In this document: positions 32,904 through 42,274 of the stretch, piece by piece
How the letters are laid out: each line of letters opens with the position of its first letter
Position numbering within the stretch: the first letter of the stretch is position 1
Origin: Yonghaparkia sp. Root332
GTDB taxonomy: Bacteria > Actinomycetota > Actinomycetes > Actinomycetales > Microbacteriaceae
Length of the DNA stretch: 64,000 nucleotides
Assembly (NCBI RefSeq): GCF_001425665.1
Contig: NZ_LMCX01000002.1
Location: 310,001-374,000, forward strand
Reading direction: 5' to 3'
Program-made: the position numbers and the translations under genes
The notes under the pieces: model-generated
What the model saw: only the letters and a program-made list of their open reading frames with translations
What the model was told of the DNA's origin: nothing
The model's database searches: none

Positions 32904-34385
32904 TCAGCCGCGGCGCTGGGCCCGATCGATCTCGAGCAGCCGCAGCCAGACCTCGCTCATCGTGGGGTAGGAGGGCACCGCGTGCTGCAGCCGAGCGACC
33001 GGCACCTCGCCCACGATCGCGATCGTCGCCGCGTGCAGGAGCTCGGCGACGTCGTCGCCCACGACCGTGAAGCCGATCACGACGTCCCGCTCGTCGTCGA
33101 TCACGAGCCGGGCGCGGCCGCGGTAGCCGTCGGCGTGCAGGCTCGCCCCCGCGACGTGCCCGAGCTCGTAGTCGGCGACCCGGGTCGCGAGCCCGCGCTC
33201 GGCGGCGCCTGCGGCGGTCATCCCGACCGATGCCACCTCGGGGGAGGTGAAGGCGACCGCGGGGACGGCGTCGTGATCGGCCGTCGCGACGTACGGCCCC
33301 CACGCGGCCTCGTCGACCTGCTCGCCGCGCGCGCGGGCGGCGATGACGTCGCCCGCCGCGCGCGCCTGGTACTTGCCCTGGTGGGTCAGCAGCGCGCGGT
33401 GGTTGACGTCGCCGACCGCGTAGAGCCAGTCGTGGCCCTCGACGCGGAGGGTGTCGTCGACGTGCAGCCACTCGCCGGGTTCGAGACCCACGCTGTCGAG
33501 CCCGAGCCGCTCGGTGCGGGGGCGGCGTCCGGTCGCGACGAGCACCTCGTCGGCGGTCACGGGGTCGGCACCGCCCTCGAGCGCGATCGTCACGGTGCCG
33601 TCGGCGGCGCGGTCGACCCGCGCAGGGGACGCGCCCGTGAGAACCGTGACCTCCTCCTCGCGGAGCCGCTCGGCGACCAGCTCGCTCGCGAACTCCTCCA
33701 GACCCGACAGCAGGCGGCCGCGGCTGATGAGGGTCACCCGCGCGCCGAGTCCGGCGAACGCGGTCGCCATCTCGCAGCCGACGACGCCGCCGCCGATGAT
33801 GGCGAGCCGCTCGGGCACGCGCTCGGCGCTCGTCGCCTCCCGCGAGGTCCACGGCTCCGCCTCGGCGAGGCCCGGGATGCCCGGGATCGCCGCGTCGGAT
33901 CCGGTGCAGATCGCGACGGCGGTGCGCGCGACCACGACCCGCTCGCTCCCGTCGGGGGAGGTCACCACGACCCGCTTCGCGCCGTCGAGCCGGGCCTCGC
34001 CGCGCACGAGGTCGATGCCCGCGCTCTCGAGCCAGCGCACCTGCCCCGAGTCGTCCCAGTGGCTCGCGACGTCGTCGCGGCGGGCGAGCACCGCGGCGAC
34101 GTCGAGCGGACCGCTGACCGCCTCGCGGGCGCCCGCGACCGCGCGGGCCGCGCGCAGCGCCGAGACCGAGCGCACGAGCGCCTTCGACGGCATGCACGCC
34201 CAGTACGAGCACTCGCCGCCGACGAGCTCGCTCTCGATGACGACCGCGGTCAGGCCGCCCTGCACGGCGCGGTCGGCGACGTTCTCGCCCACTGCGCCCG
34301 CACCGATGACGATGAGGTCGTACTCCTCCGCCGTCGGCGCGCTCGTCGCGGCGGTGGCGGTGAGGGGGCGGGGCGGGTGCGTCAT
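32904..34385 (-). CDS. FAD-dependent pyridine-nucleotide disulfide oxidoreductase, MerA/Lpd-like
   Basis: A 493-residue flavoprotein. FAD-binding IVIGAGAVGENVADRA lies near 25-40, the redox pair C59/C64 in GGECSYWACMPSKAL, the NAD(P) motif AIIGGGVVGCEMATAFAGLG near 190, and YAVGDVNHRALLTHQGKYQ. In lipoamide dehydrogenase the partner subunit supplies a catalytic His in HPTxSE; here the text is YPTMSEVW, with Tyr as in mercuric reductases, so it is unlikely to be a true Lpd. It probably reduces a disulfide, quinone or metal. The ATG at 34385 is ten bases after the stop of the enoyl-CoA hydratase-like gene. Confidence 0.9.
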   Translation of the reverse strand: MTHPPRPLTATAATSAPTAEEYDLIVIGAGAVGENVADRAVQGGLTAVVIESELVGGECSYWACMPSKALVRSVSALRAARAVAGAREAVSGPLDVAAVLARRDDVASHWDDSGQVRWLESAGIDLVRGEARLDGAKRVVVTSPDGSERVVVARTAVAICTGSDAAIPGIPGLAEAEPWTSREATSAERVPERLAIIGGGVVGCEMATAFAGLGARVTLISRGRLLSGLEEFASELVAERLREEEVTVLTGASPARVDRAADGTVTIALEGGADPVTADEVLVATGRRPRTERLGLDSVGLEPGEWLHVDDTLRVEGHDWLYAVGDVNHRALLTHQGKYQARAAGDVIAARARGEQVDEAAWGPYVATADHDAVPAVAFTSPEVASVGMTAAGAAERGLATRVADYELGHVAGASLHADGYRGRARLVIDDERDVVIGFTVVGDDVAELLHAATIAIVGEVPVARLQHAVPSYPTMSEVWLRLLEIDRAQRRG

Positions 34386-34395
34386 GGTGCGGCTC

Positions 34396-35217
34396 CTATC
34401 GGCCGACGAAGCGGGGGATCTCGCGACGGAGGAAGGCCTCCATGCCGATGGCGGCATCCTCTGTCTGCATCAGGCGGACGAGCTCGCCCTGCAGGCGAGC
34501 GGCCGCGACCGCCGGGCCCTCGGCGACGGCGAGGCGGGCGTTCTCGAGGGTGGCCTGCACGGCGAGCGGCGCCTGGACGGAGATGCGGTGCGCGAGCTCG
34601 ACCGCCCGCGCGAGCTGCTCGCCGGGCTCGACGATCTCGGAGACGATGCCCATGCGCGCGGCCTCGACGGCGTCGAAGCGGTCGCCCGTGAGCATCCAGC
34701 GCATCGCGCTGCTCCAGCCGGCGACGGCCGGGAATCGCAGCGTCGCGCCGCCGAACGGCAGGATCGCGCGCGCGACCTCCAGCTGCGAGAACGAGGTGTC
34801 GCTCGCCGCGACGACGACGTCGCTCGCGAGCGCGAGCTCGATGCCGAGCGTGAGGCACGTGCCCTGCACGGCGAGCACGACGGGCTTGCGCACGCGCGGG
34901 CCCTGCACGCCCCACGGATCGATGCCGCCGTCGGGCACCATGACGAGGCCCTCGGGGCCGACGCGCGGGGCGATGTCGCCCAGATCGAGGCCGCCCGTGA
35001 AGTGGTCGCCGTGCGCGAAGACGACGCCCGCGCGAGCCTCCTCGTCGCGGTCGAGCTCGCCGTAGGCGAGAGCGAGCTGCTGCAGCATCGCGAGATCGGC
35101 GGCGTTGCGCTTGTCGACGCGGTCGAGGCCGATCAGCAGGAGGTGGCCGTCGCGCTCGACGGTCACGCGGCGCGGAGCGGAGCCGTCGCCGGCGGGGGAG
35201 GCGGAGGAGTCGGACAT
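34396..35217 (-). CDS. Enoyl-CoA hydratase/isomerase-family (crotonase-fold) protein
   Basis: A 273-residue crotonase-fold protein. LLLIGLDRVDKRNAADLAML is the typical first strand-turn, FTGGLDLGDI the oxyanion-hole loop with the first acidic position changed, VLAVQGTCLTLGIELALASDVVVAA the second oxyanion hole, and SFSQLEVARAILPFGGATLRFP carries Glu in the usual catalytic region. It hydrates or isomerises an acyl-CoA, perhaps in fatty-acid breakdown. The start at 35217 follows TAGAGT by seven bases (leaderless). The flavin oxidoreductase follows after ten bases and shares its transcript. Confidence 0.9.
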   Translation of the reverse strand: MSDSSASPAGDGSAPRRVTVERDGHLLLIGLDRVDKRNAADLAMLQQLALAYGELDRDEEARAGVVFAHGDHFTGGLDLGDIAPRVGPEGLVMVPDGGIDPWGVQGPRVRKPVVLAVQGTCLTLGIELALASDVVVAASDTSFSQLEVARAILPFGGATLRFPAVAGWSSAMRWMLTGDRFDAVEAARMGIVSEIVEPGEQLARAVELAHRISVQAPLAVQATLENARLAVAEGPAVAAARLQGELVRLMQTEDAAIGMEAFLRREIPRFVGR

Positions 35218-35224
35218 GCGCGCC

Positions 35225-35230
35225 ACTCTA
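35225..35230 (-). promoter_or_regulatory. -10 box of a leaderless promoter for the enoyl-CoA hydratase-like gene
   Basis: TAGAGT on the reverse strand, seven bases before the ATG at 35217. Confidence 0.5.
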
Positions 35231-35273
35231 GTCACCGGGTCCGCGGGCGCGGCGAGCCCGTCGACAGCGGCGC

Positions 35274-36107
35274 TCAGCCCGCCGAGGGCGCGTCCGCGGC
35301 GGCCGCCGGGGCGGGTTCGGGCCGGGTGAGCGCCGAGATCACGCGCAGGATGCTCGGCAGGTCGTCGCCCGCGGCCGCGGCGCTCGCGGGGGCGAACTCG
35401 GTGACGCCCGCGCCGGAGAGCGGGAGCGCGGCGCGCGCCGCGCCGATCGCGCCGACGAGCTCGGTGATCGTCGTGCCGAACGGCGTGGGGAAGCCCACGC
35501 CGGCGAACTCCGACGGGTCGATGACGTCGAGGTCGACGTGGACGTAGAGCTCCGTCGCGCCCTCGGCGGCGCGCTCGGCCACCGCGGCACCGACCTCCCC
35601 GATCGCGACGAGGGCGATGCCGAGGGACTCGACGGCGTGCTCCTCCGCGGGGTCGAGATCGCGCGCGCCGACGAGCAGCACGTCGGCCGGAGCGACGATC
35701 CCGTGGTCGATGATCGAGCGCAGCACCATGCCGTGGAAGGCGCCCGATGGCGAGCTCGTCGGCGTGTTCAGGTCGGCGTGGGCGTCGGCCCAGACCAGCA
35801 CCGTGCGGCCGGCGCGTGCGACGTGCTCGACGGCCGCGAGCTCGACGCCGCAGTCGCCGCCGATCGTGATCGCCGGGCTGCCGATCGCGGCGAGAGCGGC
35901 CGTCTGGCGCTCGCGGACGATGCGCAGCGAGCTCCAGCGGTGGACCCCCGTCTGCTCGGCGTCGCCGGCCTCGAGCGGCACCTCGACGAGCGTCGTCGCG
36001 CTCGCCGGCAGGTCGCCGCGGATCGCCTCGGCGCCGTCGACGAGCCGCATCGCTCGCTCGGCGCCCGAGCCCTGCCACTGGGGGACCACCACGAAGTGCG
36101 CTGCCAT
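35274..36107 (-). CDS. Arginase/agmatinase-family protein
   Basis: A 277-residue ureohydrolase-fold protein. Metal motifs in order: ITIGGDCGVELA near residue 85, VWADAHADLN near 108, and HVDLDVIDPSEFAG near 190, then GVTEFAP. The DAHAD and DLDVIDP motifs are intact, but the first, normally GGDHS, reads GGDCG, putting Cys where His binds manganese. It may use a different metal or substrate than arginine or agmatine. The C-terminus is an Ala/Pro tail. The start at 36107 follows AAGACT by seven bases, so it could be leaderless. It lies directly after the DUF418-like gene. Confidence 0.85.
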   Translation of the reverse strand: MAAHFVVVPQWQGSGAERAMRLVDGAEAIRGDLPASATTLVEVPLEAGDAEQTGVHRWSSLRIVRERQTAALAAIGSPAITIGGDCGVELAAVEHVARAGRTVLVWADAHADLNTPTSSPSGAFHGMVLRSIIDHGIVAPADVLLVGARDLDPAEEHAVESLGIALVAIGEVGAAVAERAAEGATELYVHVDLDVIDPSEFAGVGFPTPFGTTITELVGAIGAARAALPLSGAGVTEFAPASAAAAGDDLPSILRVISALTRPEPAPAAAADAPSAG

Positions 36108-36112
36108 GCCGG

Positions 36113-37225
36113 TCAGTCTTGCACTCGCGCCGGTCGGAAGGGGAGGGCCGCAAGACCCGAGAGCGCCGCCTCGAGCGGGCCGCGCCGCCCGAGAGCCTCG
36201 CACGCGAGGCCGACGGCCACGCCCGCGACGGAGAGCAGGATGAGGATGCCCCACCCGACGAGGCCCTCGAAGCGACCCGCTCCGCCGAGCGGCGAGAGCG
36301 CGGCGATCACGAGCACGTGGCCGACGTACACGGTGAGCGCGACGCGGCCGAGCGCGCGGAGCGGCTCGAGAATGCGGCGGAGGACGACGATCCTGCGGCC
36401 GCGCCGGACGCCGACCCCCGCGCCGCGGCCGACCGGGTCGAGGGCGAGCAGCAGCAGCCCGAGGATCACCGCGGCGAGTCCGCCCGAGCCGAGCAGCTCG
36501 GCGACCGTGCCGGAGTGCGCCTCCGCCGTGACGGCGTCGAGGTCGAGGCCCGCGCTCGCCGGCAGCCGGGGGAGGAGGGCGCCCGCACCGTAGCCGGCGA
36601 GGCTCGCAGTCGCGCCGCCCAGCACGAGCGCGATTCGCACGCGCGGTCGAGCCAGCCCGGAGCGCGCAGCGAGGAGGCCCGCGACGAGCACCGGCACCCA
36701 CAGCAGCGCCGGGTACCAGCCCGTGAGCAGGTAGTCGACGAGGGTCGCGGCCGGCTCCTGCGCGGGGGCGCCGGCGCGCACGACGGCGTCGCGGAGCGCG
36801 GGGGCGAGCACGAGGGTCGCGACGCCGAGGATCGCGAGGGCCGCGCGAGGGAGGAAGAGCAGAGGCACCATGAGCAGGAACATCACGCCGTAGTAGTCGA
36901 GGATGACGGCGATGCCGTGCGGCAGCAACCACAGGAGCGACCCCGCGGCCACGAGCGCGAGCGCCCGGATCACGAGGCGCAGTCGCGGCTCGGAGCGCGC
37001 CCCGGCGGGAGGCGGGGCATCCTGCCCGGTCATCAGGCCCAGCGAGACGCCCGCCACGAGCGCGAACAGCAGCGACGGGCGGCCGTCGACGACGAGCTCC
37101 TCGGCGCCGAGCCCGCCCGGGCGGGGAACGGTGTGCGCGGCGATCATGCCGAGGACGGCGAGACCGCGCGCGGCATCGACCCCCGCCCAGCGCGGACGGG
37201 GGTCGATGACGGGGCGCTCGATCAC
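36113..37225 (-). CDS. DUF418 / heparan acetyltransferase-like polytopic membrane protein
   Basis: A 370-residue membrane protein with about ten spans. RWAGVDAARGLAVLGMIAAH near residue 12 carries the conserved Asp/Arg and His of the DUF1624/DUF418 acyltransferase-related families, and LLFALVAGVSLGLM and LALTVYVGHV-like text (RVALTVYVGHVLVIAAL) are also conserved. It likely transfers an acyl group or transports a small molecule at the envelope; function not established. It starts with GTG at 37225, 26 bases after pspA on the same strand, and ends six bases before the arginase-family start, so a four-gene unit with TPM and PspA is possible. Confidence 0.85.
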   Translation of the reverse strand: MIERPVIDPRPRWAGVDAARGLAVLGMIAAHTVPRPGGLGAEELVVDGRPSLLFALVAGVSLGLMTGQDAPPPAGARSEPRLRLVIRALALVAAGSLLWLLPHGIAVILDYYGVMFLLMVPLLFLPRAALAILGVATLVLAPALRDAVVRAGAPAQEPAATLVDYLLTGWYPALLWVPVLVAGLLAARSGLARPRVRIALVLGGATASLAGYGAGALLPRLPASAGLDLDAVTAEAHSGTVAELLGSGGLAAVILGLLLLALDPVGRGAGVGVRRGRRIVVLRRILEPLRALGRVALTVYVGHVLVIAALSPLGGAGRFEGLVGWGILILLSVAGVAVGLACEALGRRGPLEAALSGLAALPFRPARVQD

Positions 37226-37251
37226 GCGGCGCCAGGAGGCGGTCAGCGGCG

Positions 37252-38001
37252 TCAGCCCTCGATCGCCGAGGGCGGAGTCGACCCGGAGGACGAGCCGAGC
37301 TTGAGCGCCGCGAGCCGCGCCTCGATCTCGGCGGACTCGCTCGCGTCCTCCAGGCTCTCGAACTGGGCGTCGAGGCTCGAGACGGCGAGCTCCTGCTGGC
37401 CCATCACGCGGGCCTCCTCGCGGCGCACCTTCTCCTCGAAGCGGCCGAGCTCGCTCGTCGGGTCGAGGATGTCGATGCTCTTCACGGCGTCCAGCACCTG
37501 CGACTGCGCATCGGCGATGGTCGAGCGCGCCACGAGCTCGTCCCGCTTGGCGGCGAGCTCGTCGAGCTTGCCGCGCATCTGCTCGAGCCCCGTCTTGAGC
37601 TTCGCGACGATCTCGGTCTGCGCCGCGATCGTCGGCTCGACGCCCTTCGCCTCGTTCTCCGCGGCCAGCTGGCGGCCGAGCGCGACCTTCGCGAGGGTGT
37701 CGAACCGGTCGGCGTCGGCCGTGTTCGCGCTCGCCCGCAGCTCATCCGCTTTCGCGCTCGCGGCCGCGGCCTTGCGCCCCCAGTCCTGCGCGGCGGCGAC
37801 GTCCTCCGCGTGGTCCTGCTCGAGCAGGCGCAGGTTGCCGATCGTCTGCGCGATCGCGGCCTCGGCCTCCTGGATGCTCGAGGAGTAGTCGCGCACCATC
37901 TGGTCGAGCATCGTCCGCGGGTCCTCCGCCGCGTCGATGAGGGCGTTGATGTTCGCCCGTGCGAGCTGGGCGATGCGGCCGAAGATCGATTGCTTCGTCA
38001 T
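37252..38001 (-). CDS. pspA: PspA/IM30-family membrane-stress protein
   Basis: A 249-residue protein that is almost all coiled-coil helix. The N-terminus MTKQSIFGRIAQLARANINALIDAAEDP is diagnostic: an amphipathic helix then the NxL/AEDP motif. The last ~15 residues are a Ser/Pro-rich tail. PspA/IM30/Vipp1 proteins form ESCRT-III-like rods on the inner membrane face and protect it from leakage. It follows a TPM-domain gene by 73 bases. AAAGG lies about ten bases before the ATG. No PspC or PspF-type regulator is nearby. Confidence 0.95.
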   Translation of the reverse strand: MTKQSIFGRIAQLARANINALIDAAEDPRTMLDQMVRDYSSSIQEAEAAIAQTIGNLRLLEQDHAEDVAAAQDWGRKAAAASAKADELRASANTADADRFDTLAKVALGRQLAAENEAKGVEPTIAAQTEIVAKLKTGLEQMRGKLDELAAKRDELVARSTIADAQSQVLDAVKSIDILDPTSELGRFEEKVRREEARVMGQQELAVSSLDAQFESLEDASESAEIEARLAALKLGSSSGSTPPSAIEG

Positions 38002-38074
38002 TCTCGTGCTGCCTTTCTGTCGGGGATGCCCGTGATCGATCGATCGGGGCCGTGGATGCCGTAAGGGGTGCCGC

Positions 38075-40207
38075 TCAGAATCGTCCGCCGCCGCTGCGTC
38101 GTCCGCTCGAGCGCGATCCGCCGCTGAAGCCGCCGCCTCCGGAGCGTCGGGACGAGCCGAAGGTGGGGGAGCCCCCGCCGAATCCGCCGCGCAACCCGCC
38201 CCCGCCGAACCCGCCCCGCGATCCTCCGCCGCTCAGCAGGCCCCCGATGAGGCCGCCGATGATCGCCTCGCCGAGGCCGCCCCCGGAGCGCCCGCCGCCC
38301 AGGAGCCCGCCGGGGAAGCCGGGGAGACCGACCGGGGCGCCGCCGCTCATGGTGGAGGAGACGTCGGCCTCGGCCTGACGGAGGGCCTGGGCCGCGAGCT
38401 CGGCGGCCCGCTGCGCCGCCTGGACGGCCTGCTCCGGCTGGTCCGCCGGTGCGCGGACGGCCGCGTCGAGCTGGGCCTGCGCCTCGGCGAGAGTCGATCG
38501 CGCGGTCGCGCCGACGCCGCCGCGGTGGGCGGCGACGTACTCGGCGGTGCTGAGGATCCGGCTGCGCGCCGCCGCGAGGCTCCGGTCGAGCGCGGCCGCC
38601 GCGGCCTGCCGTCGCTCACCCGCCTCGCGCGCGGTGGCCAGGAGCTCGTCGAGCCGCCGGTCGGCGACGACGAGCGCCTGCAGTGCGTCGACGGGATCGG
38701 ACTCCCCGCCCTCGCTCACGCGCAGAGCCTCCTCGGCCGCCGCAGCCGCGGCGCCCACGGCGGCGTCGCTCGGGAGGCCGGCGGCGGCCTGCAGCCCGGC
38801 GCGCAGGTCGGTGCGCTGGGCGGCGAGATGGCTCCTGGCCGTCGCGAGCTCGTCGGCGAGCCGATCGACCGCGTCGAGGGAGCCGCTCAGCTGCCCGGCG
38901 GCGAGCTGACCGGCCCGGACGGCGACGGCGGCCTCGCCGGTGGCGCCCGTGGAGGACTTGGCCTCGGCGTCCAGCACCTCCTCGCGCACGAGCGAGAGCA
39001 GGCGCGCGGTCTGATCGGGAGTCCCGCTGACAGCGGCGATCGCGTCGAGGGCGTACTCGCTCCGCAGCCTCTCGACGGTCGCTGCGGCCGTCGCGGCGCG
39101 CGCCTCGAGGGCGACCTCGGCGGCGCGCAGCGCGGCCAGAGCCTCCGGCAGCGACTGCTCGACGTCGCGCAGGGCGTCGAAGGCCTCCTCCTGCTCCTCC
39201 AGCAGGTCGTCGGCCTCGTCGAGCAGCGCGCCGATGCGCCCGAGCGACGCGCGCCGCTCGGCCTCGGCGCGCGGCTCCGCGCCGTCGAGGGTGCGCCGCA
39301 GTCGGAACGACTCGGTGACGCGCTCGCGGGCGGCGAGGAGCGCCGTGCGGAAGCCGGCCACCGTCTCGGCGCCGAACTGCGCCTCCGCGAAGCCGAGATC
39401 CTGCTCGCTCGTGGTGAGGGCGTCGTCGAGCTCGACGAGGCGTCGGGCGACGGCGCTGTCCAGCTGCTCCAGGCTCGGAGCGGGCGGGCCGGCGGGCTCG
39501 CCGGGCCGCGCGCCGCCGGGCAGCGCGCCGCCCGCGCCGCCCGTGCCGCGGGAGCGGCGTCGAGCGCGCACGACGATCCACACCAGCAGAGCGATGACGG
39601 CCAGCCCCGCGACGATCGCGACGATCGGGATCCCGCCGCCGGGGGCATCCCCGCCGGAGCCACCGCCGCCCGAACCGCCGCTCTGGCCCCCGGTCGATCC
39701 GCCGGAGGCCCCCTCGTCGACGAGGGCGTCGGCGTAGGAGACGATCGCATCGGCGAAGCGGTCGTCGCGCAGCGCCGGGACGAGCCGGTCGACCTCGGCG
39801 CGATCGGCGACCGACGGGTCCACCGGCCAGTCGGGGCCGTACGAGAAGGCGTAGGCGCGGTCGTCGACCGCGATCGCGAGCAGGGTGTCGCGATCGCCGA
39901 GGGAGGACATCACGGCCGACCTCTCGGCCCAGTCGAAGCTGTCGGCGGCGCCGTCGAACCGGTCGGTGACGACGACGAAGAGGCCCGCGCCAGTCTCCTC
40001 GAACAGCGCGTCGAGCGCGCGCTCGACGCGAGCGGCGTCGGCGCCGAGCGCTCCCGCGGAGTCCAGGACGTACGCCCCCTCGAGGTCGAGAGGCTCGGAT
40101 GCCGTCGCCGGCACCGCGAGCGAGACCGACAGTGCGGCCCCCGCGATCGCCACCACGGCCAGCGCCGCGCGACTCGATCGTCGGCGCGACCGGTCGATCA
40201 CGCTCAT
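38075..40207 (-). CDS. TPM-domain (YgcG-like) membrane protein with Gly-rich tail
   Basis: A 710-residue protein. A signal peptide (AALAVVAIAGAALSVSLAVPATA) leads to the TPM domain (about 35-165: LEGAYVLDSAGALGADAARVE to VPALRDDRFADAIVSYADAL), a Gly/Ser linker, a membrane span (GIPIVAIVAGLAVIALLVWIVV) near 185, then ~400 residues of cytoplasmic coiled coil and a tail very rich in Gly, Ser, Arg and Phe. TPM-domain proteins are linked to photosystem repair (Psb32) or have unknown roles. MSVIDR at 40207 was chosen because GGAGGG precedes it by four bases. It precedes pspA on the same strand, suggesting a joint envelope function. Confidence 0.88.
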   Translation of the reverse strand: MSVIDRSRRRSSRAALAVVAIAGAALSVSLAVPATASEPLDLEGAYVLDSAGALGADAARVERALDALFEETGAGLFVVVTDRFDGAADSFDWAERSAVMSSLGDRDTLLAIAVDDRAYAFSYGPDWPVDPSVADRAEVDRLVPALRDDRFADAIVSYADALVDEGASGGSTGGQSGGSGGGGSGGDAPGGGIPIVAIVAGLAVIALLVWIVVRARRRSRGTGGAGGALPGGARPGEPAGPPAPSLEQLDSAVARRLVELDDALTTSEQDLGFAEAQFGAETVAGFRTALLAARERVTESFRLRRTLDGAEPRAEAERRASLGRIGALLDEADDLLEEQEEAFDALRDVEQSLPEALAALRAAEVALEARAATAAATVERLRSEYALDAIAAVSGTPDQTARLLSLVREEVLDAEAKSSTGATGEAAVAVRAGQLAAGQLSGSLDAVDRLADELATARSHLAAQRTDLRAGLQAAAGLPSDAAVGAAAAAAEEALRVSEGGESDPVDALQALVVADRRLDELLATAREAGERRQAAAAALDRSLAAARSRILSTAEYVAAHRGGVGATARSTLAEAQAQLDAAVRAPADQPEQAVQAAQRAAELAAQALRQAEADVSSTMSGGAPVGLPGFPGGLLGGGRSGGGLGEAIIGGLIGGLLSGGGSRGGFGGGGLRGGFGGGSPTFGSSRRSGGGGFSGGSRSSGRRSGGGRF

Positions 40208-40267
40208 GGGTGCCCTCCGACTCGCCGTCACCGCCCCGGTCGCCCGGCGGCGCCGATGGTGCCGGCG

Positions 40268-40273
40268 AGTCTA
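40268..40273 (-). promoter_or_regulatory. -10 box for the TPM-pspA unit
   Basis: TAGACT on the reverse strand, 60 bases before the ATG at 40207, giving a leader of about 54 bases with the GGAGGG ribosome site. Confidence 0.4.
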
Positions 40274-40304
40274 GCGATGCTCGACGACGGCGCGTCGAGA
40301 GCGC

Positions 40305-42164
40305 TCAGTCGGCCAGGCGGCGGCGCAGCAGTTCCAGCTGGCGGTCGAGCTCCGCGGGCATCCGGTCGCCGAACGTCGCGAAGAACGTCTCGATGTCGTC
40401 GGCCTCGACGCGCAGAGCCTCGCGGTCCTGGGCGAAGAGCTCGCCCAGGCGGCTCTCGTCGATGTCGAGGCCGTCGAGGTTGAGTCCGTCGGCGGTCGGG
40501 ATCGAGCCGAGAGGCGAGTCCACGGCGCCCGCGGTGCCGTCGAGGCGCTCGACCATCCACTGCAGCACGCGGGCGTTGTCGCCGAAGCCGGGCCACAGGA
40601 AGGAACCGTCGGCGCCCTTGCGGAACCAGTTGACCTGGAACACGCGCGGCACGCGGGCGGAGCGGCGCAGGCGACGACCGAAGTCGAGCCAGTGGGCGAA
40701 GTAGTCGCCCATGTTGTAGCCGCAGAAGGGCAGCATCGCGAACGGGTCGCGACGCAGCTCGCCCACAGTGCCTTCGGCGGCCGCCGTCTGCTCCGACGCG
40801 ATCGTGGCGCCCAGGAAAACGCCATGATCCCAATCGCGCGCCTCTACCACCAAGGGCACGTTCGTCGCTCGGCGGCCGCCGAAGATGATGGCGTCGATGA
40901 CGACGCCCTCCGGGTCCTCCCAGGTGCTCGCGATGGACGGGCACTGGCGGGCGGACACGGTGAAACGGGAGTTGGGGTGCGCGGCCGGGACGCCGGAGTC
41001 GGGCGTCCAGGCGTTGCCGCGCCAGTCGGTGAGGTGCGCAGGCGGGGTGGAGGTCATGCCCTCCCACCACACATCGCCGTCCTCGGTCCTGGCGACGTTG
41101 GTGAAGACGGTGTTGCCCCACAGGGTGTCCATCGCCGTCGGGTTGGTCTTCGCGCTCGTGCCGGGGGCGACGCCGAAGAAGCCCGCCTCCGGGTTGATCG
41201 CGCGCAGGCGGCCGTCGGCGCCGATGCGCAGCCACGCGATGTCGTCGCCGATCGTCTCGACCTTCCAGCCGGGGATGCTCGGCGAGAGCATGGCGAGGTT
41301 GGTCTTGCCGCACGCGCTCGGGAAGGCGGCGGCCAGGTGGTACGCCCGGCCGGTCGGCGCGGTCACCTTGATGAGCAGCATGTGCTCGGCGAGCCAGCCC
41401 TCGTCGCGCGCCTGGACGGAGGCGATGCGCAAGGCGAAGGCCTTCTTGGCGAGGATGGCGTTGCCGCCGTAGGCGGAGCCGTACGAGAAGATCTCGCGGG
41501 TCTCGGGGAAGTGGACGATGTACTTCGTGTCGTTGCACGGCCACGCGACGTCCTTCTCGCCCGGGGCGAGCGGCGCGCCGACGGTGTGGATCGCGGGGAC
41601 CCACTCGGCGCCCGCGGCGATCTCCTCCAGGGCGGCGGTCCCCATGCGGGTCATCGAGCCCGTGCTCACGACCACGTACGGCGAGTCGGTGACCTGCACG
41701 CCGAGCTTCGCCATCGGCGAGCCTACGGGGCCCATCGAGAAGGGCATGACGTACATCGTGCGGCCGCGCATCGACCCGCGCATGAGGTCGGTCAGCTCGG
41801 CGCGCATGCGCGTCGGCTCCGCCCAGTTGTTCGTCGGGCCGGCGTCGATCTTCTCGGCCGAGCAGATGAAGGTGCGCGACTCCAGTCGGGCGACATCGGC
41901 TTCGTGGGAGCGGGCGAGGAAGGAGTAGGGGCGGAGCTCGGGGTTGAGCTGCTCGAGGGTTCCGTTGGCGACGAGGAGCTGCAGGAGCTCGTGGCGCTCG
42001 CGCGTCGATCCGTCGCACCAGTGGATGTCGGCGGGCTGCATCAGCTCGGCGAGCTCGGCGACCCAGTCGATGACGGCGGCGGGATGCACCGTCGGCGCAT
42101 CGGGAGCGGATGCGGGAGCGTCCTCGAGGGGGGAATCGGCGCGCGGGTGGTCAAGCAGCGTCAT
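40305..42164 (-). CDS. pckA: Phosphoenolpyruvate carboxykinase (GTP)
   Basis: A 619-residue enzyme of the GTP-dependent class (about 610 residues; the ATP type is shorter and unrelated in detail). It converts oxaloacetate to phosphoenolpyruvate for gluconeogenesis. The P-loop [14 protein letters not shown] lies near residue 280, the metal and substrate motifs [18 protein letters not shown] and [14 protein letters not shown] flank it, and the guanine-pocket region [10 protein letters not shown] is present. MTLLDHP at 42164 was chosen because GGAGAG lies a few bases upstream and the N-terminus fits. It is divergent from a RamB-like regulator gene, likely its controller. Confidence 0.97.
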   Translation of the reverse strand: MTLLDHPRADSPLEDAPASAPDAPTVHPAAVIDWVAELAELMQPADIHWCDGSTRERHELLQLLVANGTLEQLNPELRPYSFLARSHEADVARLESRTFICSAEKIDAGPTNNWAEPTRMRAELTDLMRGSMRGRTMYVMPFSMGPVGSPMAKLGVQVTDSPYVVVSTGSMTRMGTAALEEIAAGAEWVPAIHTVGAPLAPGEKDVAWPCNDTKYIVHFPETREIFSYGSAYGGNAILAKKAFALRIASVQARDEGWLAEHMLLIKVTAPTGRAYHLAAAFPSACGKTNLAMLSPSIPGWKVETIGDDIAWLRIGADGRLRAINPEAGFFGVAPGTSAKTNPTAMDTLWGNTVFTNVARTEDGDVWWEGMTSTPPAHLTDWRGNAWTPDSGVPAAHPNSRFTVSARQCPSIASTWEDPEGVVIDAIIFGGRRATNVPLVVEARDWDHGVFLGATIASEQTAAAEGTVGELRRDPFAMLPFCGYNMGDYFAHWLDFGRRLRRSARVPRVFQVNWFRKGADGSFLWPGFGDNARVLQWMVERLDGTAGAVDSPLGSIPTADGLNLDGLDIDESRLGELFAQDREALRVEADDIETFFATFGDRMPAELDRQLELLRRRLAD

Positions 42165-42181
42165 GATCGTCTCTCCGTCCT

Positions 42182-42194
42182 GGGAAGAATTCCC
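42182..42194. promoter_or_regulatory. Palindrome in the pckA leader
   Basis: GGGAA-GAA-TTCCC, a perfect 5-5 inverted repeat 18 bases upstream of the pckA start. Possible operator; the factor is unknown. Confidence 0.35.
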
Positions 42195-42250
42195 TGTTAC
42201 GACCATGATGTCCCCCCAGAAGGCGGGGTTACGCGCCGTCAAGGATGTAA

Positions 42251-42274
42251 GAAAAGGCGATCTTTCGGTATTGT
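42251..42274 (+). promoter_or_regulatory. Leaderless promoter and AT-rich operator candidate for the RamB-like gene
   Basis: TATTGT (42269-42274) is six bases before the ATG at 42281. Just upstream, GAAAAGGCGATCTTTC (42251-42266) has GAAA/TTTC symmetry in an unusually AT-rich pocket. On the other strand TTGACA (42278-42273) could be a -35 for pckA. Confidence 0.45.
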
